Assembly (NCBI RefSeq): GCF_024919275.1 | Contig: NZ_JANWGH010000004.1 | Location: 1-64,000 of the forward strand | From: Algoriphagus limi | GTDB taxonomy: Bacteria; Bacteroidota; Bacteroidia; Cytophagales; Cyclobacteriaceae | DNA length: 64,000 nt | Reading direction: 5' to 3' | Part shown: piece after piece, positions 54,645 to 63,631 of the stretch | Position numbering within the stretch: position 1 is the stretch's first letter | How the letters are laid out: each line of letters begins with the position of its first letter | Notes under the pieces: model-generated | Told to the model about the DNA's origin: nothing | Database searches by the model: none | Seen by the model: the letters and a program-made list of their open reading frames with translations, nothing else | Made by a program: the position numbers and the translations under genes

Positions 54645-56189
54645 ATGGATAATCGATTTGGTATCGCTGAATCTTTGGAAAGATTAGGGGTGAAATCCCA
54701 AAATTTAGGTTCTTCAACAGGGGAATCTTGGTTGGATTCCGGCAAAGACTTTTTCTCTTCTGTCTCTCCCGTAGATGGTTCGATTATAGCCGAAGTTCAG
54801 GAAACTAGTTCCGAGACCTATGAGTCTGTAATTTCCACCGCCCAAATGGCATTTGAAAAGTGGCGTTTGGTACCCGCTCCCAAACGAGGTGAAATAGTAA
54901 GAGAAATTGGAAACGCTTTACGGGAAGTAAAAGCAGATTTAGGCAAGCTTGTATCCTTCGAAATGGGGAAATCTTATCAGGAAGGATTAGGAGAAGTTCA
55001 GGAAATGATCGATATCTGTGATTTTGCAGTAGGATTATCCAGACAACTTTATGGTTTGACTATGCCATCCGAGCGTCCTGGGCATAGGATGTACGAACAA
55101 TGGCACCCGCTTGGAATCGTCGGAATTATTTCCGCATTTAATTTTCCTGTTGCTGTTTGGTCCTGGAATGTTGCCTTAGCTTGGGTTTGCGGAGATGTGA
55201 CCGTGTGGAAGCCTTCAGAAAAGGCTCCACTTTCCGGAATTGCTTGTCAGCATATAGTCAGTAAGATTTTCAAAAAACATGGGATGCCTGAAGGTATTTC
55301 GAACCTGATTATTGGGGATTACAAGGTAGGAGAGCTTCTTTCTCATGACCCGAGAGTGCCTTTGGTATCTGCTACAGGTTCTACTCGCATGGGTAAATTG
55401 GTAGGAAAGGCCGTGGGAGAGCGTTTGGGTAGAGCCCTTTTGGAATTAGGAGGAAATAACGCCATCATCATTACCGAAAACGCAGATTTGGATATGGCTA
55501 TTCGGGGTGCACTTTTTGGAGCGGTGGGTACGGCAGGTCAGCGTTGTACCAGTACAAGAAGGCTGATTATCCATGAGAAAGTATATGATGAGGTGAAAAA
55601 CAGATTGGCTTCTGCTTACAGTAAATTAGTGATAGGGGACCCATTGGATGAGCGAAATCATGTAGGACCATTGATCGACCGAGCTGCAGTAGAGATGTAT
55701 TTGAAAGCAATTGAAAAAGTGAAGGAAGAAGGAGGGAAAGCTGTGGTAGAAGGTGGAGTTTTGAGTGGAGCAGGTTATGAATCTGGATGCTATGTCAAGC
55801 CTGCGATTTATGAGGCTGAAAACCATTTTGAAATTGTCCAGCATGAGACCTTTGCCCCGATTTTATATTTGATCAAATACAAAACTTTCGCTGAAGCAAT
55901 CGCTCTGCATAATGGAGTTCCTCAAGGACTTTCTTCTGCGATCATGACTACCAATATGCGTGAAGCAGAAACTTTCTTGTCCGTTGCAGGATCTGATTGC
56001 GGAATTGCCAATGTGAATATTGGTACCTCCGGCGCAGAAATCGGAGGAGCCTTTGGTGGCGAAAAAGAAACTGGAGGTGGTCGCGAGTCAGGTTCAGATG
56101 CCTGGAAAGCTTATATGCGAAGACAAACGAATACGATTAATTACTCTACAGAATTGCCATTGGCGCAAGGAATCAAATTTGATATTTAA
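54645..56189 (+). CDS. ALDH7-type aldehyde dehydrogenase (probable L-aminoadipate-semialdehyde dehydrogenase)
   Basis: The 514-residue NAD-dependent enzyme has catalytic Cys301 in GTAGQRCTSTRRL and the general base Glu267 in LELGGNNAI. The N terminus (GIAESLERLGVKSQNLGSSTGESWLDSG) and the motifs HEFGE-less YEQWHPLGIVGIISAFNFPVAVW and GSDAWKAYMRRQTNTINYS are those of the ALDH7/antiquitin group, which oxidises aminoadipate semialdehyde in lysine breakdown. Betaine- or other aldehyde substrates remain possible. It is a single gene followed by a terminator. Confidence 0.9.
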   Translation: MDNRFGIAESLERLGVKSQNLGSSTGESWLDSGKDFFSSVSPVDGSIIAEVQETSSETYESVISTAQMAFEKWRLVPAPKRGEIVREIGNALREVKADLGKLVSFEMGKSYQEGLGEVQEMIDICDFAVGLSRQLYGLTMPSERPGHRMYEQWHPLGIVGIISAFNFPVAVWSWNVALAWVCGDVTVWKPSEKAPLSGIACQHIVSKIFKKHGMPEGISNLIIGDYKVGELLSHDPRVPLVSATGSTRMGKLVGKAVGERLGRALLELGGNNAIIITENADLDMAIRGALFGAVGTAGQRCTSTRRLIIHEKVYDEVKNRLASAYSKLVIGDPLDERNHVGPLIDRAAVEMYLKAIEKVKEEGGKAVVEGGVLSGAGYESGCYVKPAIYEAENHFEIVQHETFAPILYLIKYKTFAEAIALHNGVPQGLSSAIMTTNMREAETFLSVAGSDCGIANVNIGTSGAEIGGAFGGEKETGGGRESGSDAWKAYMRRQTNTINYSTELPLAQGIKFDI

Positions 56190-56212
56190 CTGAAAAAAAT
56201 AATTCTAGTTTA

Positions 56213-56246
56213 AAGTCCTCAGTAATTGTTTATTGAGGACTTTTTT
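56213..56246 (+). terminator. Terminator after the ALDH7 gene
   Basis: The stem AAGTCCTCA/TGAGGACTT with a 12-base loop is followed by six T. Confidence 0.8.
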
Positions 56247-56353
56247 CAATATCAGGTTTCTCTTCCGTGACTTTTATATAATGTGTTTTGAATCTACCTC
56301 AGCACATGATTTAATGGAAAAGGAAAAAAATGATTTTTTCAGGGCTTCGTTGG

Positions 56354-56812
56354 TTAATCAATGTTTTTACGATAAATGATTTTCATGGGGTAGTCCATGT
56401 TTGGGACTTTAAAATCAAATATCAATTTATTTTCTGTTACTTCACTGACTTTCAACCGGGTTGGAATACTTGAATATGTGTCAAGATACGATAGTATAGA
56501 ATCCGTTTCGTTAAATAACCAAGTAGTTTTTATTTGTTTGTACTCCTTTTTATCAACCACTGTCATGATCAAAGAATCTTTGGTGAAAAAATTCATTTGA
56601 TCCTCCTCTCTAAACTTGACTAGCCAATTCCATAATTCATCATCATTGGCTACTTGGTTTTGGACAATTTGAGATACTAAAAATGATTCATAAGGTTCAT
56701 GGAGTTCTAGTTTCCAATTTCCAAGAAGTTTGTTTTGAATCGAAGTTTGAGAATAGGTGTTTGCTGAAAGATTTAGTAAAGCAAAGAAGAATAAAAATAT
56801 TTTGATTTTCAT
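56354..56812 (-). CDS. Exported hypothetical protein, lipocalin-like (tentative)
   Basis: The 152-residue protein has a signal peptide (about 1-21, ending TYSQ). The first mature segment KLLGNWKLE resembles the GxW motif that opens calycin/lipocalin folds, and later strands (TTWLFNETDSILSYLD, NKLIFDFKVPN) would suit a small barrel. I do not recognise a named family and the lipocalin reading rests on little. It is a single gene on the minus strand between the ALDH7 terminator and the tRNA pair. Confidence 0.6.
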   Translation of the reverse strand: MKIKIFLFFFALLNLSANTYSQTSIQNKLLGNWKLELHEPYESFLVSQIVQNQVANDDELWNWLVKFREEDQMNFFTKDSLIMTVVDKKEYKQIKTTWLFNETDSILSYLDTYSSIPTRLKVSEVTENKLIFDFKVPNMDYPMKIIYRKNID

Positions 56813-56924
56813 AACAAAAAGAACAACTATTTTGAAATTAAAATATTCTTAATTGCTTTTATGTCAGGACGGTTTTGATTTAACAAATTTTAATGGGTGC
56901 GTAAAAAATGAAAATTTCAAAAAA

Positions 56925-56952
56925 TAAAAAAGCCCCAGATTTCTCTGAGGCT
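56925..56952 (-). terminator. Terminator after the tRNA-Val pair
   Basis: On the minus strand the stem AGCCTCAGA/TCTGGGGCT (one G-T pair) with a four-base loop is followed by six T. Confidence 0.8.
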
Positions 56953-56956
56953 AATG

Positions 56957-57031
56957 TGGGAGCTGAGGGATTCGAACCCCCGACCCTCTGCTTGTAAGGC
57001 AGATGCTCTGAACCAACTGAGCTAAGCTCCC
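56957..57031 (-). tRNA. tRNA-Val (TAC anticodon), second copy in transcript
   Basis: The 75-base cloverleaf on the minus strand has acceptor GGGAGCT/AGCTCCC, anticodon loop CTTACAA between TCTGC and GCAGA (anticodon TAC) and T-arm loop TTCGAAT. CCA is not encoded. It is identical to the gene at 57060-57134, separated from it by 28 bp. Confidence 0.96.
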
Positions 57032-57059
57032 GAATGGGTTTTTTACTTTCAAAAAGATG

Positions 57060-57134
57060 TGGGAGCTGAGGGATTCGAACCCCCGACCCTCTGCTTGTAA
57101 GGCAGATGCTCTGAACCAACTGAGCTAAGCTCCC
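57060..57134 (-). tRNA. tRNA-Val (TAC anticodon), first copy in transcript
   Basis: This gene is identical in all 75 bases to the neighbouring copy at 56957-57031. It is nearest to the promoter at 57169-57199, so both are made from one precursor. Confidence 0.96.
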
Positions 57135-57168
57135 ATCTTTAGATTCCCGATCCATTTGAAAGGGAATG

Positions 57169-57199
57169 CAAAGGTAATTTGAAATTTATTTGAAGCAAA
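57169..57199 (-). promoter_or_regulatory. Promoter of the tRNA-Val pair
   Basis: On the minus strand TTTG (57196-57199), a 19-bp spacer and TACCTTTG (57169-57176) match the Bacteroidota consensus. The 14 bases TACCTTTGCATTCC are identical to those at the tRNA-His promoter. Confidence 0.78.
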
Positions 57200-57268
57200 T
57201 AAAGGGTTTTATTTTTTTTAATCAATTTGATAAATGATTGATTATGAGTTGGAAAATTTCTTCTTCAT

Positions 57269-59095
57269 TTACTCAATATTCAACATCACTCCCGCTCTAA
57301 ACCATCGGCCTGGCATTTGGACTGTTCCAGCTTCAATGTAATCGGTATTTGTGATATTGGAGGCTTCTGCAAAAACTCCAATTTTTCCAGCTCGATTATA
57401 ATCAACTCGCATATCCAAAAGGAAATAGGGGTCTTGTCCCATCCGTTCGATGAACCGCATTTTGGTATTCCATTCCACCTTCTTTCCTATCCCCAAAAGC
57501 AGTCCGCCTAACAGCTGATTTTTGAGGGCAGTTAAAGCATAGCGGGTTTCTGTTCCAGGTTGCTCAACCAAATCAGCATTAATGTAATTGTAGGAAAACA
57601 TGGCCTCTTTGACTGAAAATAGACTAGAGTTGTTATTCCATCGGTAAGTGAATGCTAGTTCGATTCCATCAAAGTTCACTTGATTAAAGTTTTGAGGTTG
57701 CCACGGTGTGTCTGCGTCAGGCCGGGTCCATTCTATGAGATCATCCGTTTTCCGAATGAAATAAACTGCCTCTGCAAAGAATCTTCCCTCAATCCACTTT
57801 GCTCCAATTTCAAAGTTTTGGGCTTCTTCCGGAAGTAGATTTTCATTTCCAATGTTTGTTGGGCCTACGTAGTATAAATCTGTGTAGGTTGGGATTCGAA
57901 AGCTTTTTCCCAAACTGGAATAGAATCGAAGGGCGTCGGTAGCTTGAAAACCAGCTTCCATTCCGGGGAAGTGTTTCCATCCCCAGTCATCAAAATAATT
58001 GGAATAAATACCTGCTCTAAAATCAAACCGATCCCCCAAAGGAATAAACTGCTCCAAAAATATTCCTCCAAGCGTACGGTTTCTTGCGCCCAAATTGTTG
58101 CTTTCTAGTTTTTCTTCCCGGATTTCAGCTCCAAAACCAGTTTTCCCCCAACTAGACTCCAAGCTTCCGTTCAGTTCCAGAGCATAAATGTTGGAGATAT
58201 GATTGTTTTGATAGAATTCAGGTTCATTTCTTCTGAGTCGGTACTCATCTTCATTCTTTCTCCAGTATGCTCGTGTATTTAAATAAAGGTTCCGATTGGA
58301 GAAAGTGTGACTTATAGCTCCTAAGCTAGTCTGAATGCTTTCCCATTGGTCAGGAAAAGCGCTGGTATAAAAACCATTTGCTCCGAAAGTTCTATCGGTA
58401 TAAGCAATCATTCCTCGGATAGAATGGTTTTCATTTAAATCCAATCCTCCTTCATAGAAAAGGTTGCTGACTTGATAATCTGAATTATACCAATGTCCAT
58501 TGGATTTATCTCGGGAAAGACTCAAGTTTTGCTTGAATGAACCTAAAGGAAGTGAGCCAGCAAAACTCAATCCCTGCATTCCAAAATCCCCTGCATAGCC
58601 TTGCAATCTCATGCTACGTTGGTCACTCAATTCAGTGATAACATTTACTGCTCCGGCATAGGCATTTTGCCCAAAAATCCGAGCTCCCGGTCCTTTCAAA
58701 ACCTCAACCCGATCAATATTTATTAGTGGAACAGGGATATTCATCATATGATGCCCGGTTTGTGGATCGGTAAGTTTGATCCCATTTAGAAGCATGAGCG
58801 TCTGATTAAAAGACCCACCACGAATACCTATATCTGCTTGAACTCCTGTTACACCTCGTTGGCGAACATCCACTCCCGGAACAAAAGCAAGTGCTTCCTG
58901 AAGACTTCTTCCAGGAGTTGTTTCTAGCTGTGGTTTGGTTACCACAGAGATATTCCTGTTTTGTTTTGAGAAGGGAATTTGAAGTCTGTTTTCCTGAATA
59001 ATGATTTCTTCCAGGTTTTGGGATACAGTATCCACTTGCCCCCAAGCATAGGCGGTCGCCAACAATGCTGCGAAGGTCAATAGTACTTTTCTCAT
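57269..59095 (-). CDS. TonB-dependent outer-membrane receptor
   Basis: The start at 59095 gives the signal peptide MRKVLLTFAALLATAYAWGQ; nine upstream codons are also open. The 608-residue protein has a TonB-box-like segment near residue 30 (NLEEIIIQENRLQ), a plug domain (about 45-160; SLQEALAFVPGVDVRQRG, GIRGGSFNQTLMLLNGIKL and GAVNVIT are typical) and a 22-strand-type barrel ending in MLNIE. There is no CarboxypepD_reg domain or SusD partner, so it is of the BtuB/siderophore-type class. The ligand (iron chelate or cobalamin) is not identifiable. A candidate promoter (TTG-n20-CAACTTTG) precedes it on the minus strand. Confidence 0.92.
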   Translation of the reverse strand: MRKVLLTFAALLATAYAWGQVDTVSQNLEEIIIQENRLQIPFSKQNRNISVVTKPQLETTPGRSLQEALAFVPGVDVRQRGVTGVQADIGIRGGSFNQTLMLLNGIKLTDPQTGHHMMNIPVPLINIDRVEVLKGPGARIFGQNAYAGAVNVITELSDQRSMRLQGYAGDFGMQGLSFAGSLPLGSFKQNLSLSRDKSNGHWYNSDYQVSNLFYEGGLDLNENHSIRGMIAYTDRTFGANGFYTSAFPDQWESIQTSLGAISHTFSNRNLYLNTRAYWRKNEDEYRLRRNEPEFYQNNHISNIYALELNGSLESSWGKTGFGAEIREEKLESNNLGARNRTLGGIFLEQFIPLGDRFDFRAGIYSNYFDDWGWKHFPGMEAGFQATDALRFYSSLGKSFRIPTYTDLYYVGPTNIGNENLLPEEAQNFEIGAKWIEGRFFAEAVYFIRKTDDLIEWTRPDADTPWQPQNFNQVNFDGIELAFTYRWNNNSSLFSVKEAMFSYNYINADLVEQPGTETRYALTALKNQLLGGLLLGIGKKVEWNTKMRFIERMGQDPYFLLDMRVDYNRAGKIGVFAEASNITNTDYIEAGTVQMPGRWFRAGVMLNIE

Positions 59096-59119
59096 AAAGA
59101 TCAATGCGTAATAGTAAGG

Positions 59120-59150
59120 CAAAGTTGGAGCGTAAAAATTCCTTATCCAA
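59120..59150 (-). promoter_or_regulatory. Putative promoter of the TonB receptor gene
   Basis: On the minus strand TTG (59148-59150), 20 bp and CAACTTTG (59120-59127) give a -7 with one mismatch to TAnnTTTG, 24 bp before the chosen start. It partly faces the M1 peptidase promoter. Confidence 0.45.
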
Positions 59151-59205
59151 TTTTTAGATGGATGTAAAAAATGGTTAATGCTAGATGTACTTGTGTAAAA
59201 TAGGC

Positions 59206-59235
59206 TTGATAAAACTCTTCTTGTCCGTACTTTTA
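59206..59235 (+). promoter_or_regulatory. Putative promoter of the M1 peptidase gene
   Basis: TTG (59206-59208), 19 bp and TACTTTTA (59228-59235) give a -7 with one mismatch, 23 bp before the start. Confidence 0.5.
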
Positions 59236-59258
59236 AGGAACAAACAAAAAATAGAAAT

Positions 59259-61214
59259 ATGGTTAGAAAATTAGCTTTTGGACTGTTGTTTTCGATCAGT
59301 GTTGGGGTCGGGGCCAGTTTTGCCCAACAGGGTTTAGCAAATAATCAGGCAGATTTTGGTGAATTTATTGACCGTAAAGGGACCTACACCCGGACAGCTT
59401 CCGGAAAGCCAAGTGAGAATTACTGGCAAAATGAAGCTGATTACCAAATTGAAGTCACCCTAAATGAAGACGAGCATGTTCTCAGTGGAAAAGTGACTAT
59501 TGATTATACCAATAACAGCCCAGAGGAATTGGAGTTTGTTTGGCTTCAATTGGAGCAAAACCGATTTACAGAAGACTCACGTGGAGCTTTGACTACGCCT
59601 ATCCAAGGTTACCGCTACAATGGGGATGCCGATGGAGGTTTTGATATTTCGGCTGTCCAGGCAAAAGTCGGATCTAAGGGCTCTGTTTCTTCCAAATACC
59701 TGATCAACGATACCCGTATGCAGGTTTGGTTTAATGAACCAATTCCGGCAAAAGGAGGAAAAGCGACCATTTCTATGAATTTTTCCTTCAAAGTTCCTGA
59801 GAAAGGGATGGATAGAATGGGGAGACTGAAGGTGGAAGACGGATGGATTTATGCTTTTGCCCAGTGGTATCCTAAAATGTCTGTATTCGATGATATTGAA
59901 GGATGGAATGTCGAACCATATTTGGGAGCTGGTGAGTTCTACTTGGAATACGGTGATTTTGATTATAAAGTGACCGTTCCATACGATCACATTGTGGTAG
60001 GATCAGGGAAGTTGATGAATCCAAAAGATGTATTGTCAAAAGAACTTCAGGATCGCTATGCAAAAGCGCAAGCGAGTGATGAAACAGTTTATTTGGTTTC
60101 TCCTGAGGAGATCCAGAACACGGAGCTAACTCGTCCTAAGCAGGAGGGAATGATTACTTGGCATTTCCAGATTGAAAATTCTCGGGATGTGGCTTTTGCT
60201 ACTTCTAAGACCTTTATTTGGGATGCAGCAAAAATCAATTTGCCTAGTGGCAAAACCATTCTGGCTCAATCAGTATATCCTAAAGAGTCGGATGGGGAAG
60301 GAGCTTGGTCTAGATCTACAGAATACTCCAAAGCTTCCATCGAGCACTATTCTCAGATGTGGTTCGAGTTTCCTTATGAAACAGCTACCAATGTGGCAGC
60401 AGACATCGGGGGAATGGAATATCCAGGTTTGAACTTCTGTAGATATACTTCCAAAGGAGAAGGACTTTGGGGAGTGACTGATCATGAATTTGGCCACAAC
60501 TGGTTCCCGATGATCGTTGGTAACAATGAGCGCCGCTACGCCTGGATGGACGAAGGATTCAACACCTTCATCAATCACTATAGTACCTTAGCTTTCAATG
60601 ATGGGGAATATTCCTCCAATCTGAATCAAACCCGACGATACAACAATTACTTCCTCAATGACAATCGAGAGGGAATTGATACCTATCCAGATGTGGCAAG
60701 AACTTCCAACTTGGGGATGGTCGCTTATATGAAGCCAGGAATTGGGTTGATTATGTTAAGGGAATACATTCTGGGGCCTGAGCGTTTTGACAATGCTTTC
60801 CGATCTTATATCAAGACTTGGGCTTATAAGCATCCACAGCCTTCTGATTTCTTTAATCATATTGAAAATGTGGCTGGAGAAAATCTTTCTTGGTTCTGGA
60901 AAGGTTGGTTCTTTGGAAATGGAAATATTGACCTAGCGATAAATGGTGTGGTACCTTATGCAGGAAATTATGTGGTTGTTCTCGCAAATAAAGGTGATAT
61001 CCCAATGCCAGTGTTATTGGAAATCGAATTTGAGGATGGAAGCAAGGAGCGTCAAATGATTCCGGTAGAAATCTGGCAGCGAGGTGATACTTGGAATCAC
61101 ATGATTAAGACTGATAAAAAGGTCACTTCGGTTACCATTGATCCGGATAAAATTTTGCCTGATGTCAATTTAGGAAATGACCATTGGCCACAGCCTATTT
61201 ACGACGAAGATTAA
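59259..61214 (+). CDS. Exported M1-family zinc aminopeptidase
   Basis: The 651-residue protein has a signal peptide (about 1-22, ending SFAQ) and an N-terminal beta domain, then the gluzincin catalytic domain: His409-Glu410-Phe-Gly-His413 and, 19 residues on, Glu432 in WMDEGFN, the three zinc ligands with Glu410 as base. The usual substrate-binding GAMEN motif is replaced by GGMEYPGL, which occurs in relatives of the family. It probably removes N-terminal residues from peptides in the periplasm or outside. It is divergent from the TonB receptor gene, with both promoters in 163 bp. Confidence 0.93.
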   Translation: MVRKLAFGLLFSISVGVGASFAQQGLANNQADFGEFIDRKGTYTRTASGKPSENYWQNEADYQIEVTLNEDEHVLSGKVTIDYTNNSPEELEFVWLQLEQNRFTEDSRGALTTPIQGYRYNGDADGGFDISAVQAKVGSKGSVSSKYLINDTRMQVWFNEPIPAKGGKATISMNFSFKVPEKGMDRMGRLKVEDGWIYAFAQWYPKMSVFDDIEGWNVEPYLGAGEFYLEYGDFDYKVTVPYDHIVVGSGKLMNPKDVLSKELQDRYAKAQASDETVYLVSPEEIQNTELTRPKQEGMITWHFQIENSRDVAFATSKTFIWDAAKINLPSGKTILAQSVYPKESDGEGAWSRSTEYSKASIEHYSQMWFEFPYETATNVAADIGGMEYPGLNFCRYTSKGEGLWGVTDHEFGHNWFPMIVGNNERRYAWMDEGFNTFINHYSTLAFNDGEYSSNLNQTRRYNNYFLNDNREGIDTYPDVARTSNLGMVAYMKPGIGLIMLREYILGPERFDNAFRSYIKTWAYKHPQPSDFFNHIENVAGENLSWFWKGWFFGNGNIDLAINGVVPYAGNYVVVLANKGDIPMPVLLEIEFEDGSKERQMIPVEIWQRGDTWNHMIKTDKKVTSVTIDPDKILPDVNLGNDHWPQPIYDED

Positions 61215-61220
61215 AATTAC

Positions 61221-61256
61221 AAACCCGATCAAAAATTCAATTGATCGGGTTTTTTC
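61221..61256 (+). terminator. Terminator after the M1 peptidase gene
   Basis: An 11-bp stem AACCCGATCAA/TTGATCGGGTT is followed by five more T. Confidence 0.85.
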
Positions 61257-61258
61257 AT

Positions 61259-61693
61259 TTAAAAATCATCGTTGATTTCCAGCCAATAGCCATCGGGATC
61301 CTGGATGTAAATTTGTCGCACTCCGTCTGGTCTAGTAGTGATTTTTCCTTTTTCCCCTGGCCAATCTTCAAATGGATAATTGGTTGATCTAAGCCGGGCT
61401 ACAAAACCATCCATATCTGCAATGCTGAAGCAAAGGTGGTTGGTTTTGGAGATTTCTTGTGGTATCTCAGTCGCTTCGATAAGATGAAGCGCAGCACCTC
61501 CTCCTATATCATACCAAGCATGCAATCCATCTTTGAATGGCTCTTCGATTTCCGTCAGATTCAAGATTTTTTGATAGAAGTCCATACTTTTCTCAAGATT
61601 AGAAACATGGACTGCTATATGGTTGACTTTTATTTGGGCTGTTAAGGTTTGAGTTACCATAAGGATGCAAACTGTGAAAATGAAGTGTTTCAT
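61259..61693 (-). CDS. Exported VOC (glyoxalase/bleomycin-resistance) superfamily protein
   Basis: The start at 61693 yields the signal peptide MKHFIFTVCILMVTQTLTAQ; the open frame continues 23 codons upstream. The 144-residue protein is a single VOC domain (IKVNHIAVHVSNLEKSMDFYQKILN, TNHLCFSIADMDGFVARL, IQDPDGYWLEIND), with His in NHIAV, His in NHLCF and Glu in YWLEI as possible metal ligands, and reads most like glyoxalase I relatives. Export is unusual for this fold; a periplasmic detoxification role is only a guess. It is transcribed leftward between two terminators. Confidence 0.85.
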   Translation of the reverse strand: MKHFIFTVCILMVTQTLTAQIKVNHIAVHVSNLEKSMDFYQKILNLTEIEEPFKDGLHAWYDIGGGAALHLIEATEIPQEISKTNHLCFSIADMDGFVARLRSTNYPFEDWPGEKGKITTRPDGVRQIYIQDPDGYWLEINDDF

Positions 61694-61760
61694 GTGATTA
61701 TGCTCGATTTTTAAACAAAGAAGGTACAGCTTTTTGCCAAAAATCTCCTCGGAATAAAAC

Positions 61761-61791
61761 AAAAAAGCTGACCCTGTTAGGAGTCAGCTTT
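61761..61791 (-). terminator. Terminator after the S41 peptidase gene
   Basis: On the minus strand the stem AAAGCTGAC/GTCAGCTTT (with inner CCT/AGG pairs) is followed by six T. Confidence 0.8.
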
Positions 61792-61809
61792 CAAGTGAAG
61801 TAGTATTTA

Positions 61810-63468
61810 TTATTCTTCTTCTTCGATCATCCTGCTGAGGTCAGCAGCCATCGCGATTCGGTCTGCTTCATCAAAAAGCTTTATGGCTTGTTGGTAAACC
61901 TCATTGATGTCATTTATTACCATGTAGAAGGCATCATCATCGTACAATTGTCTGCCTAAATGAGCTTTAATCAAAACCTTCAAATAGTCTTTGGACTGAT
62001 TGAAATCCTCTTGGTCAAATTTTACTTTATTTTTCTCTCCGATAGCAACCAAATCTCGTAACATTGCATCGCTTACTTCATAGCTTTTATAATATTCCTC
62101 AAGGCTCATATCAGTAAAGTCATCCTTGTGTTTGTTGCTGAAGTCCAAGATGAATTCTCTGGAAGAATCTGAGTTGAATAATCGAGTCACATAAGCTGAG
62201 CTGTAAGTGGTATCCAAAGGAACAAAGTAGTCTGGCATGATTCCTCCGCCACCATATACGATTCGGCCTTTCTTAGTCTCGTATTTTAGGCTATCGTTGA
62301 ATTTGATGCTATCCGCTGAGAAAAACTCTCCATGCTCATATCGCTCAATCCAATCCCGCTCGTAGGCTTCATAATTGGAATCGTAAGGTTTTTGGATAGA
62401 TCGTCCAGACGGTGTGAAATAGCGAGCGATAGTCAAACGGAGTTCAGCCCCATCAGAAAGATCAATTGGCATTTGGACCAATCCTTTTCCAAACGTACGG
62501 CGACCTACGATTAAGCCTCGGTCATTATCCTGAATGGCTCCCGCCAAGATTTCAGATGCAGAGGCAGAACCCTCATTTACCAATACGATCACTGAACCAT
62601 CTTCGAATAGTCCCGGACGGAAAGCATAAGCCTTTTGACTATACTGTTGAACTTTTCCTTCTTGAGAAACAATCAAATCACGATCACCCAAGATTTCATC
62701 TGCAATGTTGATAGCAGCGCCCATATAACCGCCAGGGTTGCCCTGAAGGTCAATCACAAGCTTTTTCATTCCCTGATTCTTCAAATCAGTGACAGCCTCT
62801 TGGAATTCATTATAGGTTGTCGCCGCAAATCGCGTGATTTTCACATAACCGATCTCATCATTGATCATGTATGAAGCATTGATACTGTATTGAGGAATCT
62901 TATCCCGGGTAATTTCATACGTGATCAATTCGGGCTGATTTTTCCGCTTGATGTCGACAATCACTTTGGAGCCTTTTGGTCCACGAAGAAGATCGAATAC
63001 ATCCCGGTTGGTAATTCCGATTCCGGCAACAGTCTCTCCATCTACGTTTATGATTTGATCTCCTGATTGAATACCCAGAGCTTCAGATGGACCTCCTGTC
63101 AAAGGTGCAACGACATAAATTGTATCGCGAATGATTCCAAACTCCACTCCAATACCATCAAATTCTCCGTCAAGTTGGGATTGAGCTAAAGAAGCATCCC
63201 GAGCAGGAATATAGCTGGAGTGAGGGTCTAGGTTTTCGAGCATTTTGGTGATCCCATATTCAACCAATTCGGTGGTATTGACACTGTCCACATAATCACG
63301 GTTGATGTAGGTCATAATCTCCTGCATTTTATACAAAGCTGCTCGGAGATCGTTCTGATTTTTTTCAGGCTCTGCAAAAGTGGCTCCAATCCAAATGCCT
63401 GCAGAAATTGCAAGAGCTAAAAAGATGGGAAGTCGAATTTGAGCTTTGGAATTTTTTGTATTACTCAC
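61810..63468 (-). CDS. Carboxy-terminal processing serine peptidase, S41 family (CtpA-like)
   Basis: The 552-residue protein has an N-terminal signal anchor (about 12-32), a helical region, a PDZ domain (about 90-180; FDGIGVEFGIIRDTIYVVAP, GGPSEALGIQSGDQIINVDGE) and the S41 catalytic core with Ser303 in SASASEI and Lys328 in TFGKGLVQ, 25 residues apart as in Prc. Residues after about 400 form a helical C-terminal extension of the Bacteroidota type. It trims C termini of exported proteins in the periplasm. It is a single gene with its own terminator. Confidence 0.94.
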   Translation of the reverse strand: MSNTKNSKAQIRLPIFLALAISAGIWIGATFAEPEKNQNDLRAALYKMQEIMTYINRDYVDSVNTTELVEYGITKMLENLDPHSSYIPARDASLAQSQLDGEFDGIGVEFGIIRDTIYVVAPLTGGPSEALGIQSGDQIINVDGETVAGIGITNRDVFDLLRGPKGSKVIVDIKRKNQPELITYEITRDKIPQYSINASYMINDEIGYVKITRFAATTYNEFQEAVTDLKNQGMKKLVIDLQGNPGGYMGAAINIADEILGDRDLIVSQEGKVQQYSQKAYAFRPGLFEDGSVIVLVNEGSASASEILAGAIQDNDRGLIVGRRTFGKGLVQMPIDLSDGAELRLTIARYFTPSGRSIQKPYDSNYEAYERDWIERYEHGEFFSADSIKFNDSLKYETKKGRIVYGGGGIMPDYFVPLDTTYSSAYVTRLFNSDSSREFILDFSNKHKDDFTDMSLEEYYKSYEVSDAMLRDLVAIGEKNKVKFDQEDFNQSKDYLKVLIKAHLGRQLYDDDAFYMVINDINEVYQQAIKLFDEADRIAMAADLSRMIEEEE

Positions 63469-63619
63469 AATGATTTGGTTTTAAGGAAATTCAAATAGCC
63501 AGACAACTTAGATTAAAACCTGAAGCTTTCCCAGAAATTTGGGATGGGGCCTAGCTTTCTTTATACGAATGTAACGGATAAAGGTCTGTTTTTGTCTCCT
63601 GAATTCTGTTAAAAATAAT

Positions 63620-63627
63620 TATTTTTG
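63620..63627 (+). promoter_or_regulatory. -7 element just upstream of the 63632 gene
   Basis: TATTTTTG matches TAnnTTTG perfectly only 4 bp before the ATG, so the transcript could be almost leaderless. No -33 TTG at normal distance is seen (nearest TTTG at 63591-63594, 25 bp). Confidence 0.45.
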
Positions 63628-63631
63628 CGCA

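Noticed and set aside
56880..57155. A 91-codon open frame with a duplicated peptide
   Set aside because: It reads through the two identical tRNA-Val genes; the internal repeat is the tRNA duplication, not a protein repeat.
57060..57260. Riboswitch (cobalamin or similar) upstream of the TonB receptor gene
   Set aside because: The receptor is transcribed leftward from 59095 and its upstream gap is only 163 bp shared with the M1 promoter; no riboswitch core fits there, and the region downstream of it holds only tRNAs.
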